A stretch of DNA of 64,000 nucleotides from DAIMFL01 sp964372215 (GTDB lineage: Bacteria > Pseudomonadota > Alphaproteobacteria > Dongiales > Dongiaceae), in NCBI GenBank assembly GCA_964372215.1, contig CAYJQC010000008.1, positions 100,076 through 164,075 on the forward strand, written 5' to 3'. Both the position numbers and the translations under genes were made by a program. Below the pieces are notes generated by a model. It ran no database searches and was not told where the DNA came from. It saw only the letters and a list, made by a program, of their open reading frames with translations. Each line of letters starts with the position of its first letter. Position 1 is the first letter of the stretch. Shown here one piece after another: positions 24,937-34,216 of this stretch.

Positions 24937-25578
24937 TTGACCGAAATCTTTCGTGAAATCGACGAGGAGCTTCGTTACGACAAGCTCGTGCGTCTGTGGC
25001 GGCGCCACCGCGTCGCCATCGTTGCCGCCCTGGCCGGCCTGGTCCTCGGCACCGCCGCCTATGTCGCCTGGAAGGACTATTCCGAGAAGCAGGCGCTGGC
25101 GCGCGCCCGCGCCTTTTCGGTCGCCATCGACGCGGCGGCCCAGGCCGACGACGCGACCGCGCTCGCGGCGCTCGACGGGGTCGCCACCGGCCGCGACGGC
25201 TATGCCGCGCTCGCCCGCCTGCAGAAGGCGGCGATCGAACTGCGGACCGGCAACGTCGCCGGCGCCACGGCGATCTATGAGGGCCTCGCCAAGGACGCCT
25301 CGGTCTCGCAGCCGGTGCGCGATCTGGCGGTGATCCTGCAGGCGCTCAACACGCTCGACACCGCCGATCCCGACCAGCTGCTCGCGCTGCTCGCGCCGCT
25401 TACCGTGCCGGCGAGCGCCTGGCGGTTCTCGGCGCAGGAGTTGACCGCGCTCGCGGCGCTGCGCAAGGGCGACAGCCAGCGCGCCCGGGACATCCTGACC
25501 GTGCTGACGTCGGATGCCGGCACGCCGGCCGGGGTCCGGCAGCGGGCCACGGAGCTGCTCGCCGGTCTCGAGGGCTGA
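24937..25578 (+). CDS. YfgM-like tetratricopeptide-repeat membrane protein
   Basis: A 213-residue protein with a short cytoplasmic N-terminus (EIDEELRYDKLVRLWRRH), one membrane helix (about residues 25-44) and a periplasmic helical-repeat domain. It matches YfgM, which associates with SecYEG and periplasmic chaperones. The start codon is TTG at 24937, unusual but preceded by CGGAGCG and giving the conserved N-terminus. Gene order yfgM-bamB-der is the same as in gammaproteobacteria, which supports the call. Confidence 0.85.
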   Translation: MTEIFREIDEELRYDKLVRLWRRHRVAIVAALAGLVLGTAAYVAWKDYSEKQALARARAFSVAIDAAAQADDATALAALDGVATGRDGYAALARLQKAAIELRTGNVAGATAIYEGLAKDASVSQPVRDLAVILQALNTLDTADPDQLLALLAPLTVPASAWRFSAQELTALAALRKGDSQRARDILTVLTSDAGTPAGVRQRATELLAGLEG

Positions 25579-25584
25579 GGCGCC

Positions 25585-26916
25585 ATGCCAGGCCTGCCGA
25601 TCGTGCGCCGCATCGCCGCCTGCGCCGCCACCGCGCTGCTGCTCGCCGGCTGCGACACGTTCTTCGGGGCCGCCGAGGATCCGCCGCTGCCCGGCGAGCG
25701 GGTATCGGTGCTGCGGCTCGACCGCACGCTGGTCGCCGATCCCTCGATCTCGGATCTCCGGGTCCGTCTGCCGCGCCCCTATGCGAACGCCGACTGGCCG
25801 CAATCCGGCGGCAGCCCGAGCCACGCCATGTACCATCTGGCGCTGCCCGACAGCCTGTCGGTGCGCTGGACCGCCGATATCGGCCAGGCCGCCGATGACG
25901 AGCAGCGCTTGTTGAACGAGCCGGTGGTCGCCGGTGGCCGGGTCTATGCGATGGATGCGGCCTCGAGCGTCAGCGCCTTCGACGCCGACTCCGGTCGCCA
26001 GATCTGGCGCGTCGACCTGACGCCCGAGGACGAGGACGACGGCCTGTTCGGCGGCGGCATCGCGGCGGATGGCGACCGCCTCTACGTCACCACGCCCTAC
26101 GCCCGGGTGTTCGCGCTCGATGCCGTGACCGGCGCGACCATCTGGGAGAGCCCGGTTCCCGGCCCGATGCGCGCCGCTCCGTCCGCGAGCGACGGCCGGG
26201 TCTTCGTCATCACCATCGACAACGAGCTGATCGCCCTCGCCGCCGACGACGGGCGGCGGCTGTGGAGCCACCAGGGCATCGCGGAGGCGGCCGGTCTGCT
26301 GGGCGGCGCCGCGCCGGCGGTCGACGGCAACACCGTCGTGGTCGGGTTCTCCTCCGGCGAGCTGTTCGCCCTGCGCGCGGAGACCGGCCGGGTGCTGTGG
26401 AACGACAACCTGGCCGGGGTCCAGCGCAGCGACGCGCTCTCGACCCTGGCCGATATCCGCGGCCGCACGATCATCGACCGCGACCTCGTGTTCGCGGTCA
26501 GCCATAGCGGCCTGCTGACCGCCATCGACCTGCGGCGCGGCAATCGCGCCTGGGACCGCGACATCGGCAGCAGCCAGAGCCCATGGGTGGCCGGCGATTT
26601 CGTCTACATCATCGACAACAACGGCGAGATCATCTGCCTGACCCGCGACGGGGGCCGGATCCGCTGGATCCAGTCCCTGCCGCAATGGGAGGACGAGGAG
26701 AACAAGGAGGATCCGATCTTCTGGGCCGGTCCCGTCCTCGCCGGCGATCGCCTGATCGTGGTCGGCACCAACGGCGAGGCGCTGTCGGTCTCGCCCTATA
26801 CCGGCGAGATCCTGGGCGCCATCGACCTGCCTTCGGCGGCGCATCTGCCGCCGGTCGTCGCCGGCGACGCCCTGTATTTCCTGGCCGACGACGCCCGCCT
26901 CGTCGCGTTGCGCTGA
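25585..26916 (+). CDS. bamB: Outer membrane assembly lipoprotein BamB
   Basis: BamB is the beta-propeller lipoprotein of the BAM complex that inserts beta-barrel proteins. The 443-residue protein has a signal peptide with lipobox LLAGC (Cys23), then repeated PQQ-like blades (AVTGATIWESP-, AETGRVLWNDN- and TGEILGAIDLP-type turns; VTPEDED-rich loop near 150). It follows the yfgM-like gene by 6 bp and precedes der by 16 bp. The lptD and surA genes further along the window supply and assemble the same membrane. Confidence 0.92.
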   Translation: MPGLPIVRRIAACAATALLLAGCDTFFGAAEDPPLPGERVSVLRLDRTLVADPSISDLRVRLPRPYANADWPQSGGSPSHAMYHLALPDSLSVRWTADIGQAADDEQRLLNEPVVAGGRVYAMDAASSVSAFDADSGRQIWRVDLTPEDEDDGLFGGGIAADGDRLYVTTPYARVFALDAVTGATIWESPVPGPMRAAPSASDGRVFVITIDNELIALAADDGRRLWSHQGIAEAAGLLGGAAPAVDGNTVVVGFSSGELFALRAETGRVLWNDNLAGVQRSDALSTLADIRGRTIIDRDLVFAVSHSGLLTAIDLRRGNRAWDRDIGSSQSPWVAGDFVYIIDNNGEIICLTRDGGRIRWIQSLPQWEDEENKEDPIFWAGPVLAGDRLIVVGTNGEALSVSPYTGEILGAIDLPSAAHLPPVVAGDALYFLADDARLVALR

Positions 26917-26932
26917 TCCGCGCGCGCCGCCC

Positions 26933-28351
26933 ATGGCTGTCTTGCGGCCCTTCACCGTGGCGATCGTCGGCCGGCCCAATGTCGGCAAGTCGACGCTGTT
27001 CAACCGGCTGATCGGCCGGCGCCTGGCGCTGGTCGACGACACGCCGGGCGTCACCCGCGACCGCCGCTTCGGCGCGGCCCGGCTCGGCGACCTCGAGTTC
27101 GCGGTGGTCGACACCGCCGGCTTCGAGGAGGCGACCGGCGCCACCCTCGAGGCGCGCATGCGCCAGCAGACCGAGCTCGCCGTGACCGAGGCCGATCTGG
27201 TGCTGCTGGTGATCGACGCGCGCGTCGGGGTGACGCCGCACGACGCCCATTTCGCCAACCTGCTGCGCAAGGGCAAGACGCCGGTGCTGCTGGTCGCCAA
27301 CAAATGCGAAGGGCGCAGCGGGCGCTCCGGCATCGCGGAGACCTACAGCCTCGGGCTGGGCGAGCCGGTCGCCATTTCCGCCGAGCATGGCGAAGGCATG
27401 TCGGACCTCTACGACGCCATTCGGGCCCATGCCGAGCCGGCCGGCGCGACGGACTCCGAACTCGACGTCGAGTCCCTGGAGGCCGGCGCGGAGGGCGGCG
27501 ACGCCGAGATCGAGGACGCGGACCAGCCGGACCCCGGCCGGCCGCTGCAACTCGCCATCGTCGGCCGGCCGAATGTCGGCAAGTCGACCCTGGTCAACCG
27601 GCTGATCGGCGAGGAGCGGCTGCTGACCGGCCCCGAGGCCGGCATCACCCGCGACGCCATCGCGATCGACTGGAGCTTCCGCGACCGCGCCATCCGCCTG
27701 ATCGACACCGCCGGCCTGCGGCGGCGCGCCAAGGTGGTGGCGAAGCTCGAGAAGCTGTCGACCGAGGACACCCTGCGCGCGGTGCGCTTCGCCGAGGTCG
27801 TGGTGCTCGTGCTCGACGCCACCGACCTGCTGGAGAAGCAGGATCTCGCCATCGCCAGGCTGGTGGTGGACGAGGGGCGGGCGCTGGTCATCGCGGTCAA
27901 CAAGTGGGACCTGATCGAGGACAAGCCGGTCGCCCTGCAGAAACTCAAGGACCGCATCGAGACCTCGCTGCCGCAGATCAAGGGCGTGCGCACGGTCACG
28001 CTCTCGGCCCAGACCGGACGCAATCTCGACCGGCTGATGACCGCGGTGTTCGAGGCCCATGCGGTGTGGAACAAGCGCGTCTCGACCTCCGCGCTCAATC
28101 GCTGGCTCGCCGGCGTGACCGACCAGCACCCGCCGCCCTTGGTCCAGGGCCGCCGCGTCAAGCTGCGCTATGCCACCCAGGTGAAGTCGCGGCCGCCGAC
28201 CTTCGCGCTGTTCGTCAGCCGGCCGGAGAAGCTGCCCGATTCCTATCTGCGCTATCTCGAGAACGCCCTGCGCGACAGCTTCAAGCTGGCCGGCGTGCCG
28301 CTGCGCCTGCAGATGCGCAAGGGCAAGAACCCCTATGCCAAGGACGAGTGA
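26933..28351 (+). CDS. der: Ribosome-assembly GTPase Der (EngA)
   Basis: Der is a double GTPase needed for 50S maturation. Two G domains are evident. G1 has GRPNVGKSTLF at about residue 14 and DTAGFEE. G2 has GRPNVGKSTLV at about residue 212, DTAGLRRR and NKWD at about 323. An acidic linker (about 170-200) separates them, and a C-terminal KH-like domain ends in MRKGKNPYAKDE. At 472 residues the length is typical. The next gene overlaps its 3' end by 17 bp. Confidence 0.97.
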   Translation: MAVLRPFTVAIVGRPNVGKSTLFNRLIGRRLALVDDTPGVTRDRRFGAARLGDLEFAVVDTAGFEEATGATLEARMRQQTELAVTEADLVLLVIDARVGVTPHDAHFANLLRKGKTPVLLVANKCEGRSGRSGIAETYSLGLGEPVAISAEHGEGMSDLYDAIRAHAEPAGATDSELDVESLEAGAEGGDAEIEDADQPDPGRPLQLAIVGRPNVGKSTLVNRLIGEERLLTGPEAGITRDAIAIDWSFRDRAIRLIDTAGLRRRAKVVAKLEKLSTEDTLRAVRFAEVVVLVLDATDLLEKQDLAIARLVVDEGRALVIAVNKWDLIEDKPVALQKLKDRIETSLPQIKGVRTVTLSAQTGRNLDRLMTAVFEAHAVWNKRVSTSALNRWLAGVTDQHPPPLVQGRRVKLRYATQVKSRPPTFALFVSRPEKLPDSYLRYLENALRDSFKLAGVPLRLQMRKGKNPYAKDE

Positions 28352-28802
28352 AGCGCGTTCCGACGCCGTCGTCGTCGCGCGCGCGGATCCGGGCCGGCCG
28401 GAGATCCTGGCGCTGCTGGCCGAGAGCAACCATCTGGTCGACGTCGCCACCCTGAAGCAGCCGGGCGTCGCCTTCTTCGCCGCGCGCCAGGACGGGCGCG
28501 TTCTCGGCATCGGCGCGATCGTCGAGCGCCGCGAGGTGGACGGCACGCCCTATTGCGAAATCAAGCGCATGTACGTGGCGCCGGCCGCGCGCGGCCTCGG
28601 CCTCGGCCGGCGGCTGATGCAGATGCTGGAAGCCCACGCGGCGGAACTCGTCCTCTGCTGCATCCGCCTGGAGACCGGCGTGAAGCAGCCCGAGGCGATC
28701 GGTCTCTACCGCGCCTTCGGATATTCCGAGATAGGTCCATTCGGCGCTTACAGTGCCGATCCCGTCAGCGTATTCATGGAGAAGCGGTTGAACGGGACCT
28801 GA
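28335..28802 (+). CDS. GNAT family N-acetyltransferase
   Basis: A 155-residue acetyltransferase with strand IKRMYVAPAARGLGLGRRLMQ containing the acetyl-CoA pyrophosphate loop (R-G-L-G-L-G-R), and a C-terminal LYRAFGYSEIGPFGAY typical of the YjdJ/PhnO-like GNATs. The substrate is unknown. It overlaps der by 17 bp, so its translation is probably coupled to der. Confidence 0.85.
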   Translation: MPRTSEARSDAVVVARADPGRPEILALLAESNHLVDVATLKQPGVAFFAARQDGRVLGIGAIVERREVDGTPYCEIKRMYVAPAARGLGLGRRLMQMLEAHAAELVLCCIRLETGVKQPEAIGLYRAFGYSEIGPFGAYSADPVSVFMEKRLNGT

Positions 28803-28850
28803 CGCCGAACGGGGCGGGCTCTATCGAAACCAGGAAGGAGTGCGGGCGCC

Positions 28851-29723
28851 ATGAGAGTCACGGTCGCAGCCACGCAGATGGCCTGCAGCTGGCACATGGA
28901 TGAGAATCTCGACACCGCGGAACGGCTGGTCCGTGCGGCCGCCGGTCAGGGCGCGAACGTGATTCTGCTGCAAGAGATGTTCGCCACACATTTCTTCGCC
29001 TTCATGGACTGGAAGCCGGAGTACTTCAAGCTCGCCATGCCGATCGAGGGAAATCCGATCCTGGCGCGCATGTCGAAGCTGGCGAAGGAGCTGGGCGTCG
29101 TGCTGCCGGTCAACTTCTTCGAGCGGGCCAACAACGCCTATTACAACACCATCATGATGATCGACGACCAGGGCAGGGAGCTCGGCATCTACCGCAAGTC
29201 GCACATCCCGATGGGTCCGCCGGGCTGCTTCGAGAAAGTCTACACCAGCGAAGGCGACACCGGCTTCAAGGTGTGGCCGACCCGGTTCGGCACGCTCGGC
29301 GTCGGGGTCTGCTGGGACCAGTGGTTCCCCGAGTCGGCGCGATGCATGTGCGTCATGGGCGCCGATCTGCTGTTCTATCCGACCGGCATCGGCTCGGATT
29401 GCCACGATCACTGGCAGACGGCGATGCAGGGCCATGCCGCGGCCAATCTGACTCCGGTAATCGTTTCCAATCGCATCGGCACGGAATCAGGCGAGTTCGG
29501 CTCGACGACCTTCTGGGGACGCTCCTTCATTGCCGGCCCCACCGGTCAGATCGCCGCCAAGGCCGGCCGTGACCGTGAAGAGACGATAACCGCCAGCTTC
29601 GACCTCGATGAAATGCGCGAGATGCGGGCCAACTGGGGCGTGTTCCGCGATCGCCGGCCCGATCTCTACTGGCCGCTCATGACGCTCGACGGCAAGACTC
29701 CACAGGCACCGAGCGTACGTTGA
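28851..29723 (+). CDS. aguB: N-carbamoylputrescine amidase (nitrilase superfamily)
   Basis: This enzyme hydrolyses N-carbamoylputrescine to putrescine, CO2 and ammonia in the agmatine route. The catalytic triad of the nitrilase fold is visible: Glu42 in LLQEMF, Lys in YRKSHIP and Cys in GVGVCWDQWFPE. The N-terminus VAATQMACSW and the segment DTGFKVW are close to AguB proteins. Length (290) fits. No agmatine deiminase gene lies next to it here, so the upstream step must be encoded elsewhere if the pathway is complete. Confidence 0.88.
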   Translation: MRVTVAATQMACSWHMDENLDTAERLVRAAAGQGANVILLQEMFATHFFAFMDWKPEYFKLAMPIEGNPILARMSKLAKELGVVLPVNFFERANNAYYNTIMMIDDQGRELGIYRKSHIPMGPPGCFEKVYTSEGDTGFKVWPTRFGTLGVGVCWDQWFPESARCMCVMGADLLFYPTGIGSDCHDHWQTAMQGHAAANLTPVIVSNRIGTESGEFGSTTFWGRSFIAGPTGQIAAKAGRDREETITASFDLDEMREMRANWGVFRDRRPDLYWPLMTLDGKTPQAPSVR

Positions 29724-29736
29724 CGCGCGCTCGGCG

Positions 29737-30906
29737 TCAGCGGGGCCCGCGCCTATTTTTCCACCGCATCAGCGCCATCATCGCGCCGCCGGCGATCAGG
29801 CCCCAGAACGCGCCGCTGATGCCGAAGAAGGTGAGGCCCGACGCCGTCACCAGGAAGGTCAGCACCGCCGCCTCGCGGTCCTGCGGCGCCGAGACCGCGC
29901 CCATGAGCGCCGAGCCGAAGGCGCCGACGAGGGCGAGGCCGGCGACCGCCTGGATCAGGATCGGCGGCGAGGCGCTGATGAAGGCCACCGCCGCGCCGGC
30001 GCACAGACCGAGCAGAATATAGGTCGCGCCCGCGATCACCGCGGCCCAGTAGCGGCGCTTCGGGTCGGGATGGGCGTCCTCGCCGGCGCACAAGGCCGCG
30101 GTGATGGCGGCGAGATTGACCGCGTGGCCGCCGAACGGCGCCGAGAACAGGCTGAACACGCCGGTCACGGTGAACAACGGCCCCGGTGCCGGCCGATACC
30201 CGTTCGCGTTCAGCACGGCGATGCCGGTGATGTTCTGCGACGCCATGGTGACGATGAACAGCGGCAGGGCGATGCCGACGACCGCGCCGAGATTGAAGAC
30301 CGGCACGACCAGCACCGCCTCGGGCCGCAGCGCGCCGAGCCCCAGGCCGGTGAGGTCGGTGGTCGCCGCGACCAGCACCGCCGTCACGACGACCGCGACC
30401 GGCACGGCGTAGAGCCGGCGGAACACGAACACCACCGCCCATACGGCGATGATGACGAGGCCGAGCAGCGGATAGGTGGCGACCGCCTTGACCGGTGCCA
30501 GGCAGAGGCCGAGCAGCACCCCGGCCAGCAGGGCGTTGGCGATCGGCGCGGGGATGGCGGCGACCCAGCGGCCGAGCGGCTTCCACAGCCCGGCCAGGAT
30601 GATGAGCACGGCCGTCACGATGAAGGCGCCGACCGCGGCGGCGAAGCCGCCCTCGACGGCCCCGGCGGTGGCCAGCAGCGCGCCGCCGGGGGTCGACCAG
30701 GCGATGCTGATCGGCTGTTTCGACCTGAGGCTGAGCACGATCGCGCAGACGCCCATGGAGATCGACAGCGCCATGAGGCCGGAGGCCGCCTCGGCCTGGC
30801 TCGCGCCCACGCCGGTCAGCCCGGCGATGATGACAGGCGAGCTGGAAAAGCCGACGAAGGCCGCGAGCAGCCCGGCGGCCAGCGCCTGAACCGAAAATCC
30901 CCCCAT
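29737..30906 (-). CDS. benE: BenE-type benzoate/H+ symporter family protein
   Basis: A 389-residue integral membrane protein with about 11-12 hydrophobic helices. The BenE features are QALAAGLLAAFVGFSSSPVIIAGL at the N-terminus, SIAWSTPGGALLA (about residue 84), ASQNITGIAVLNANGY and SAPFGGHAVNLAAITAALCAG. The family imports benzoate by proton symport. No benzoate catabolic genes lie nearby, so the substrate could differ. The ATG at 30906 has AGGGG upstream and is preferred to the in-frame start at 30954. Confidence 0.85.
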   Translation of the reverse strand: MGGFSVQALAAGLLAAFVGFSSSPVIIAGLTGVGASQAEAASGLMALSISMGVCAIVLSLRSKQPISIAWSTPGGALLATAGAVEGGFAAAVGAFIVTAVLIILAGLWKPLGRWVAAIPAPIANALLAGVLLGLCLAPVKAVATYPLLGLVIIAVWAVVFVFRRLYAVPVAVVVTAVLVAATTDLTGLGLGALRPEAVLVVPVFNLGAVVGIALPLFIVTMASQNITGIAVLNANGYRPAPGPLFTVTGVFSLFSAPFGGHAVNLAAITAALCAGEDAHPDPKRRYWAAVIAGATYILLGLCAGAAVAFISASPPILIQAVAGLALVGAFGSALMGAVSAPQDREAAVLTFLVTASGLTFFGISGAFWGLIAGGAMMALMRWKNRRGPR

Positions 30907-31008
30907 ATGCCCCTGGCGCCCCGTGATGCAACCCTGCGCCGCGCCCCTCACCATGGGAAGCAGCTCAGAAGCCGGCTGCCTGTACTACGCTGGTTGCACC
31001 GCTCTTGT

Positions 31009-31094
31009 TGTCATGCGCGGACTTGATCCGCGCATCCATGGTGCCATTCGCGCTGGCGGATGAATGGATCGCCGGGTCAAGCCCGGCGATGACA
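31009..31094. repeat. Intergenic palindromic repeat (TGTCAT...ATGACA)
   Basis: An 86-bp element whose ends are inverted copies. The left arm TGTCATGCGCGGACTTGATC pairs imperfectly with the right arm, whose core is GGGTCAAGCCCGGCGATGACA. Each arm also holds its own small palindrome (GCGGACTTGATCCGC, GCCGGGTCAAGCCCGGC). This pattern is widespread between genes in alphaproteobacteria. It lies between the convergent-side ends of the SDR gene and the benE start. Confidence 0.75.
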
Positions 31095-31126
31095 ATAGGA
31101 GCGCAAGCCAGCGTGCTCAACCCGCA

Positions 31127-31852
31127 TCACACCGTCGCAGGCTGCGCACTCACTGTCTCGCCGTGGCGCGTGCAGGCCGGGTCGGCCAGCTCGACGAAGA
31201 TGTCGGTGATCTCGTCGGGGGTCTTGAGGGTCATCGGGTCCTCGCCGGGATAGGCCTTGGCCCGCATCGCAGTCCGCACCCTGCCGGGATCGACGAGGTT
31301 CACCTTGAGGCTGGTCTTCCGCACCTCCGCCGCATAGGTGCCGACCAGCGCCTCGAGCGCCGCCTTGCTGACCGCATAGGTCGCCCAGTAGGCGCGCACC
31401 GCGTGGCCGACGCTGGAGGTGACGAACATGGCGCGGCCGGCATCGGCGGCGCGCAGCAGTGGGTCCATGCTGCGGACGAGCCGCCAGTTGGCGGTCAGGT
31501 TGACGTCGAGCACCTCGGCCCACTCGGCCGGTTTCACCTGGGCGATCGGGGTCAGGGTGCCGAGCATCCCCGCATTGCCGACCAGGATGTCGAGGCGGCC
31601 ATAGCGCTCGAACAGGGCGCCGCCCAGCCGGTCGATGGCCTCGTAGTCGCGCAGATTCATCGGGACCAGGGTGGCGCTGCCGCCGGCGCCGCGGATCTGG
31701 TCGTCCAGCTCCTCGAGGCCGCCGGTGGTGCGGGCGACCAGCACCACGTGGGCGCCCTCGGCGGCGAAACGGCGCGCCACCGCGGCGCCGATGCCGCGCG
31801 ACGCGCCGGTGATCAGGGCGACGCGCCCCGCCAGGCGTCCCGGCGCCGCCAC
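31127..31852 (-). CDS. Short-chain dehydrogenase/reductase
   Basis: A 241-residue Rossmann-fold oxidoreductase with the cofactor motif TGASRGIG (residues 15-22), NAG at about 94 and the catalytic YxxxK in YAVSK. The substrate is not known. It starts 4 bp after the purF stop, and this purF-SDR pair is found in many alphaproteobacteria. It is probably the last gene of the dnaB-to-purF transcript. Confidence 0.92.
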   Translation of the reverse strand: MAAPGRLAGRVALITGASRGIGAAVARRFAAEGAHVVLVARTTGGLEELDDQIRGAGGSATLVPMNLRDYEAIDRLGGALFERYGRLDILVGNAGMLGTLTPIAQVKPAEWAEVLDVNLTANWRLVRSMDPLLRAADAGRAMFVTSSVGHAVRAYWATYAVSKAALEALVGTYAAEVRKTSLKVNLVDPGRVRTAMRAKAYPGEDPMTLKTPDEITDIFVELADPACTRHGETVSAQPATV

Positions 31853-31856
31853 GGCG

Positions 31857-33383
31857 TCAGCCCAGTTCGGCGAGCAGCGAGAGCTGGGCCGGCACGTCGC
31901 CGTTCTGGTCGGTGAGCTCGGTCGGGTAGTCGCCGGTGAAACAGGCGTCGCAGTACTGCGGCAGTCCCATGTCGCGCTTGGTCTGGCCCATCGCGCGATA
32001 CAGCCCGTCGATCGAGATGAAGGCCAGGCTGTCGACGCCGATGATCTTGGCCATCTGCTCGACGTCGTTGTTCGCCGCCAGCAGCTTGCTGCGTTCCGGC
32101 GTGTCGATGCCGTAGAAGCAGGAATGCATGGTCGGCGGGCTGGAGATGCGCATATGCACCTCGGCCGCGCCGGCGTTGCGCACCATCTCGACGATCTTCT
32201 TCGAGGTGGTGCCGCGCACGATGCTGTCGTCGACCAGCACTACGCGCCGGCCCTCGATCATGGCCTTGTTGGCGTTATGCTTCAGGCGCACCCCGAGATG
32301 GCGGATATGGTCGGACGGCTCGATGAAGGTGCGGCCGACATAGTGGTTGCGGATGATGCCGAGCTCGAACGGGATCTTCGCCTCCTCGGCGAAGCCGAGC
32401 CCCGCCGGCACCCCGGAATCCGGCACCGGGATCACCACGTCGGCGATGACCGGGCTCTCGCGCGACAACTCGGCGCCGATGCGCTTGCGCGCCTCGTACA
32501 CGCTGGTGCCCTCGACCACCGAATCGGGCCGCGCGAAATATATGTACTCGAAGATGCAGAAGCGGTTGCCGGTGTGCGCGAACGGCCGCAGGCTGTGCAC
32601 GCCCGAGGAATCCAGCACTACCAGCTCACCGGGCTCGACGTCGCGCACGAAGTCGGCGCCGATGATGTCGAGCGCGCAGGTCTCCGAGGTCATGATGTAG
32701 GCGGGGCCGAGCTTGCCCAGCACCAGCGGACGCACGCCCAGGGGATCGCGCACGCCGATCACCATGTCGTCGGCCAGCGCCACCAGCGAATACGCGCCCT
32801 CGACCCGTTTCAGTGCATGGATCAGCCGGTCGATCACGCTGCCGCGCGGTGCGGTCGCCATCAGATGGGTAATGACTTCGGTGTCGGTGGTCGACTGGAA
32901 CAGCGAGCCCCGTCGCACCAGTTCCTGGCGGATCGCATAGGCGTTGGTCAGGTTGCCGTTATGGCCGATGGCGAAGCCGCCGAACTCGAGGTCGGCGAAC
33001 AGCGGCTGCACGTTGCGCAGCACGGTGTCGCCGGTGGTGGCGTAGCGGACATGGCCGATCGCCGAGTGGCCGGTCAGCAGCTTGACCACCTTCTCCGACG
33101 AGAAATGGTCGGCGACATGGCCGAGCGCGCGATGGGCGTTGAACTGCCTGCCGTCGAACGCGACGATGCCGGCCGCTTCCTGTCCGCGATGCTGCAGGGC
33201 GTGCAGCCCGAGAACCGTGTGCGCGGCCGCCTCGTCCATGCCGAAGATGCCGAACACCCCGCATTCCTCGCGCAGGTGGTCGTCGTCATACGGGCTGGTC
33301 GTGATCGTGCTGAGGCGCGGGTCCGGGCTCTGGGGCGTGGAACTTCGGGGCATCAGGCTCTGGGGCATGTTTTCCGGCGTCAT
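31857..33383 (-). CDS. purF: Amidophosphoribosyltransferase
   Basis: PurF makes 5-phosphoribosylamine from PRPP and glutamine, the first step of purine synthesis. A propeptide-like N-terminus precedes the nucleophile in REECGVFGIFG (Cys41 of the longest frame, normally exposed by processing). The PRPP-binding loop VVLVDDSIVRGTT is present at about residue 375. The 508-residue length is typical. The exact start within the first 40 residues is uncertain; several ATGs occur. Confidence 0.96.
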   Translation of the reverse strand: MTPENMPQSLMPRSSTPQSPDPRLSTITTSPYDDDHLREECGVFGIFGMDEAAAHTVLGLHALQHRGQEAAGIVAFDGRQFNAHRALGHVADHFSSEKVVKLLTGHSAIGHVRYATTGDTVLRNVQPLFADLEFGGFAIGHNGNLTNAYAIRQELVRRGSLFQSTTDTEVITHLMATAPRGSVIDRLIHALKRVEGAYSLVALADDMVIGVRDPLGVRPLVLGKLGPAYIMTSETCALDIIGADFVRDVEPGELVVLDSSGVHSLRPFAHTGNRFCIFEYIYFARPDSVVEGTSVYEARKRIGAELSRESPVIADVVIPVPDSGVPAGLGFAEEAKIPFELGIIRNHYVGRTFIEPSDHIRHLGVRLKHNANKAMIEGRRVVLVDDSIVRGTTSKKIVEMVRNAGAAEVHMRISSPPTMHSCFYGIDTPERSKLLAANNDVEQMAKIIGVDSLAFISIDGLYRAMGQTKRDMGLPQYCDACFTGDYPTELTDQNGDVPAQLSLLAELG

Positions 33384-33468
33384 GGGCGGCTTGCGCGGGC
33401 GTCGATGTGGTTCCGGCTGACCTGCCGGACAATAGGGTGCCGCGACAACGGCACCGGTTCGGAACCCC

Positions 33469-34200
33469 TCACTGGGTCCCCTGAATCAATCGATTCATGT
33501 CTTGACGCTCGCCATTCTTATACCCCGATCCATCGTCCGGTGCAGCGGGATTCGCGGCCGTTCCTGAATCTCCGGAGCCCGCATCTGCCGGCGCCGGCTC
33601 GTCCGCCGGCGCGGCCCCGGGCTGGGACAGGCCGCGCAGGATTTTCTCGGCCTCGATCGCCTGATCGACCTGGCGCCCGGCCTCGTCGACCACGGCGGCG
33701 CCCTTCTCGACGGCGGCGCTCGGCAGCAGGCTCGCGAGCAGTTCGGCGCCGGCCTCGACCAGCGGCCGGCTGCGCGCCTCGGTGATCCAGGCCGGCCGGT
33801 CGTCGACCGGAACCAACCAGGCGAGGATCAGCCAGGCGACGCAGACCAGCAGCGCGCCGCGCAGCAGCCCGAACAGCAGCCCGAGCGAGCGGTCGACGGC
33901 GCCGAAGGCGCTCTCCCGCACGTTGCGCGAGAGCACGTGGCTGAGTGCCGCCAGGATGCCGAGCGTGACGACGAAGATGACGACGCCGGTGATCGCGTCG
34001 GCCAGCAGCGGAATCGCGATGTAGTCACGCAACAGCGGCTTTGCCAGTGGGAAGCCGTAGATGGTCGCCGCCGCCGCGCCGACCCAGGCGCCGACCGAGA
34101 GCACCTCGCGCAGGAAGCCGCGGGCGAACGCGAGCAGGCCGGAGACCGCCAGGACGGCGAGAATGCCGAGATCGGTGACGTTGACCGGCAGGCCTTCCAT
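33469..34200 (-). CDS. cvpA: CvpA family membrane protein
   Basis: A 243-residue inner-membrane protein with four predicted helices (about 5-25, 30-50, 65-90 and 100-125) and a Pro/Ala/Asp-rich cytoplasmic or periplasmic tail. CvpA proteins were named for colicin V production and lie next to purF in many proteobacteria, as here; they affect envelope stress tolerance. The ATG at 34200 gives MEGLPVNVTDLGIL, the usual start; the longer frame upstream overlaps radA. Confidence 0.88.
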   Translation of the reverse strand: MEGLPVNVTDLGILAVLAVSGLLAFARGFLREVLSVGAWVGAAAATIYGFPLAKPLLRDYIAIPLLADAITGVVIFVVTLGILAALSHVLSRNVRESAFGAVDRSLGLLFGLLRGALLVCVAWLILAWLVPVDDRPAWITEARSRPLVEAGAELLASLLPSAAVEKGAAVVDEAGRQVDQAIEAEKILRGLSQPGAAPADEPAPADAGSGDSGTAANPAAPDDGSGYKNGERQDMNRLIQGTQ

Positions 34201-34216
34201 GCGGGATTCGCCGGGC

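Noticed and set aside
24184..27333. Minus-strand open frame of about 1050 codons
   Set aside because: It covers the yfgM-like gene, bamB and part of der in antisense, with no recognisable domain. Only the short DUF2794 and lipoprotein genes nearby on that strand are real.
31671..33785. Plus-strand frame of about 700 codons opposite the SDR gene and purF
   Set aside because: Shadow of purF; the protein has no motifs and the strand opposite is conserved.
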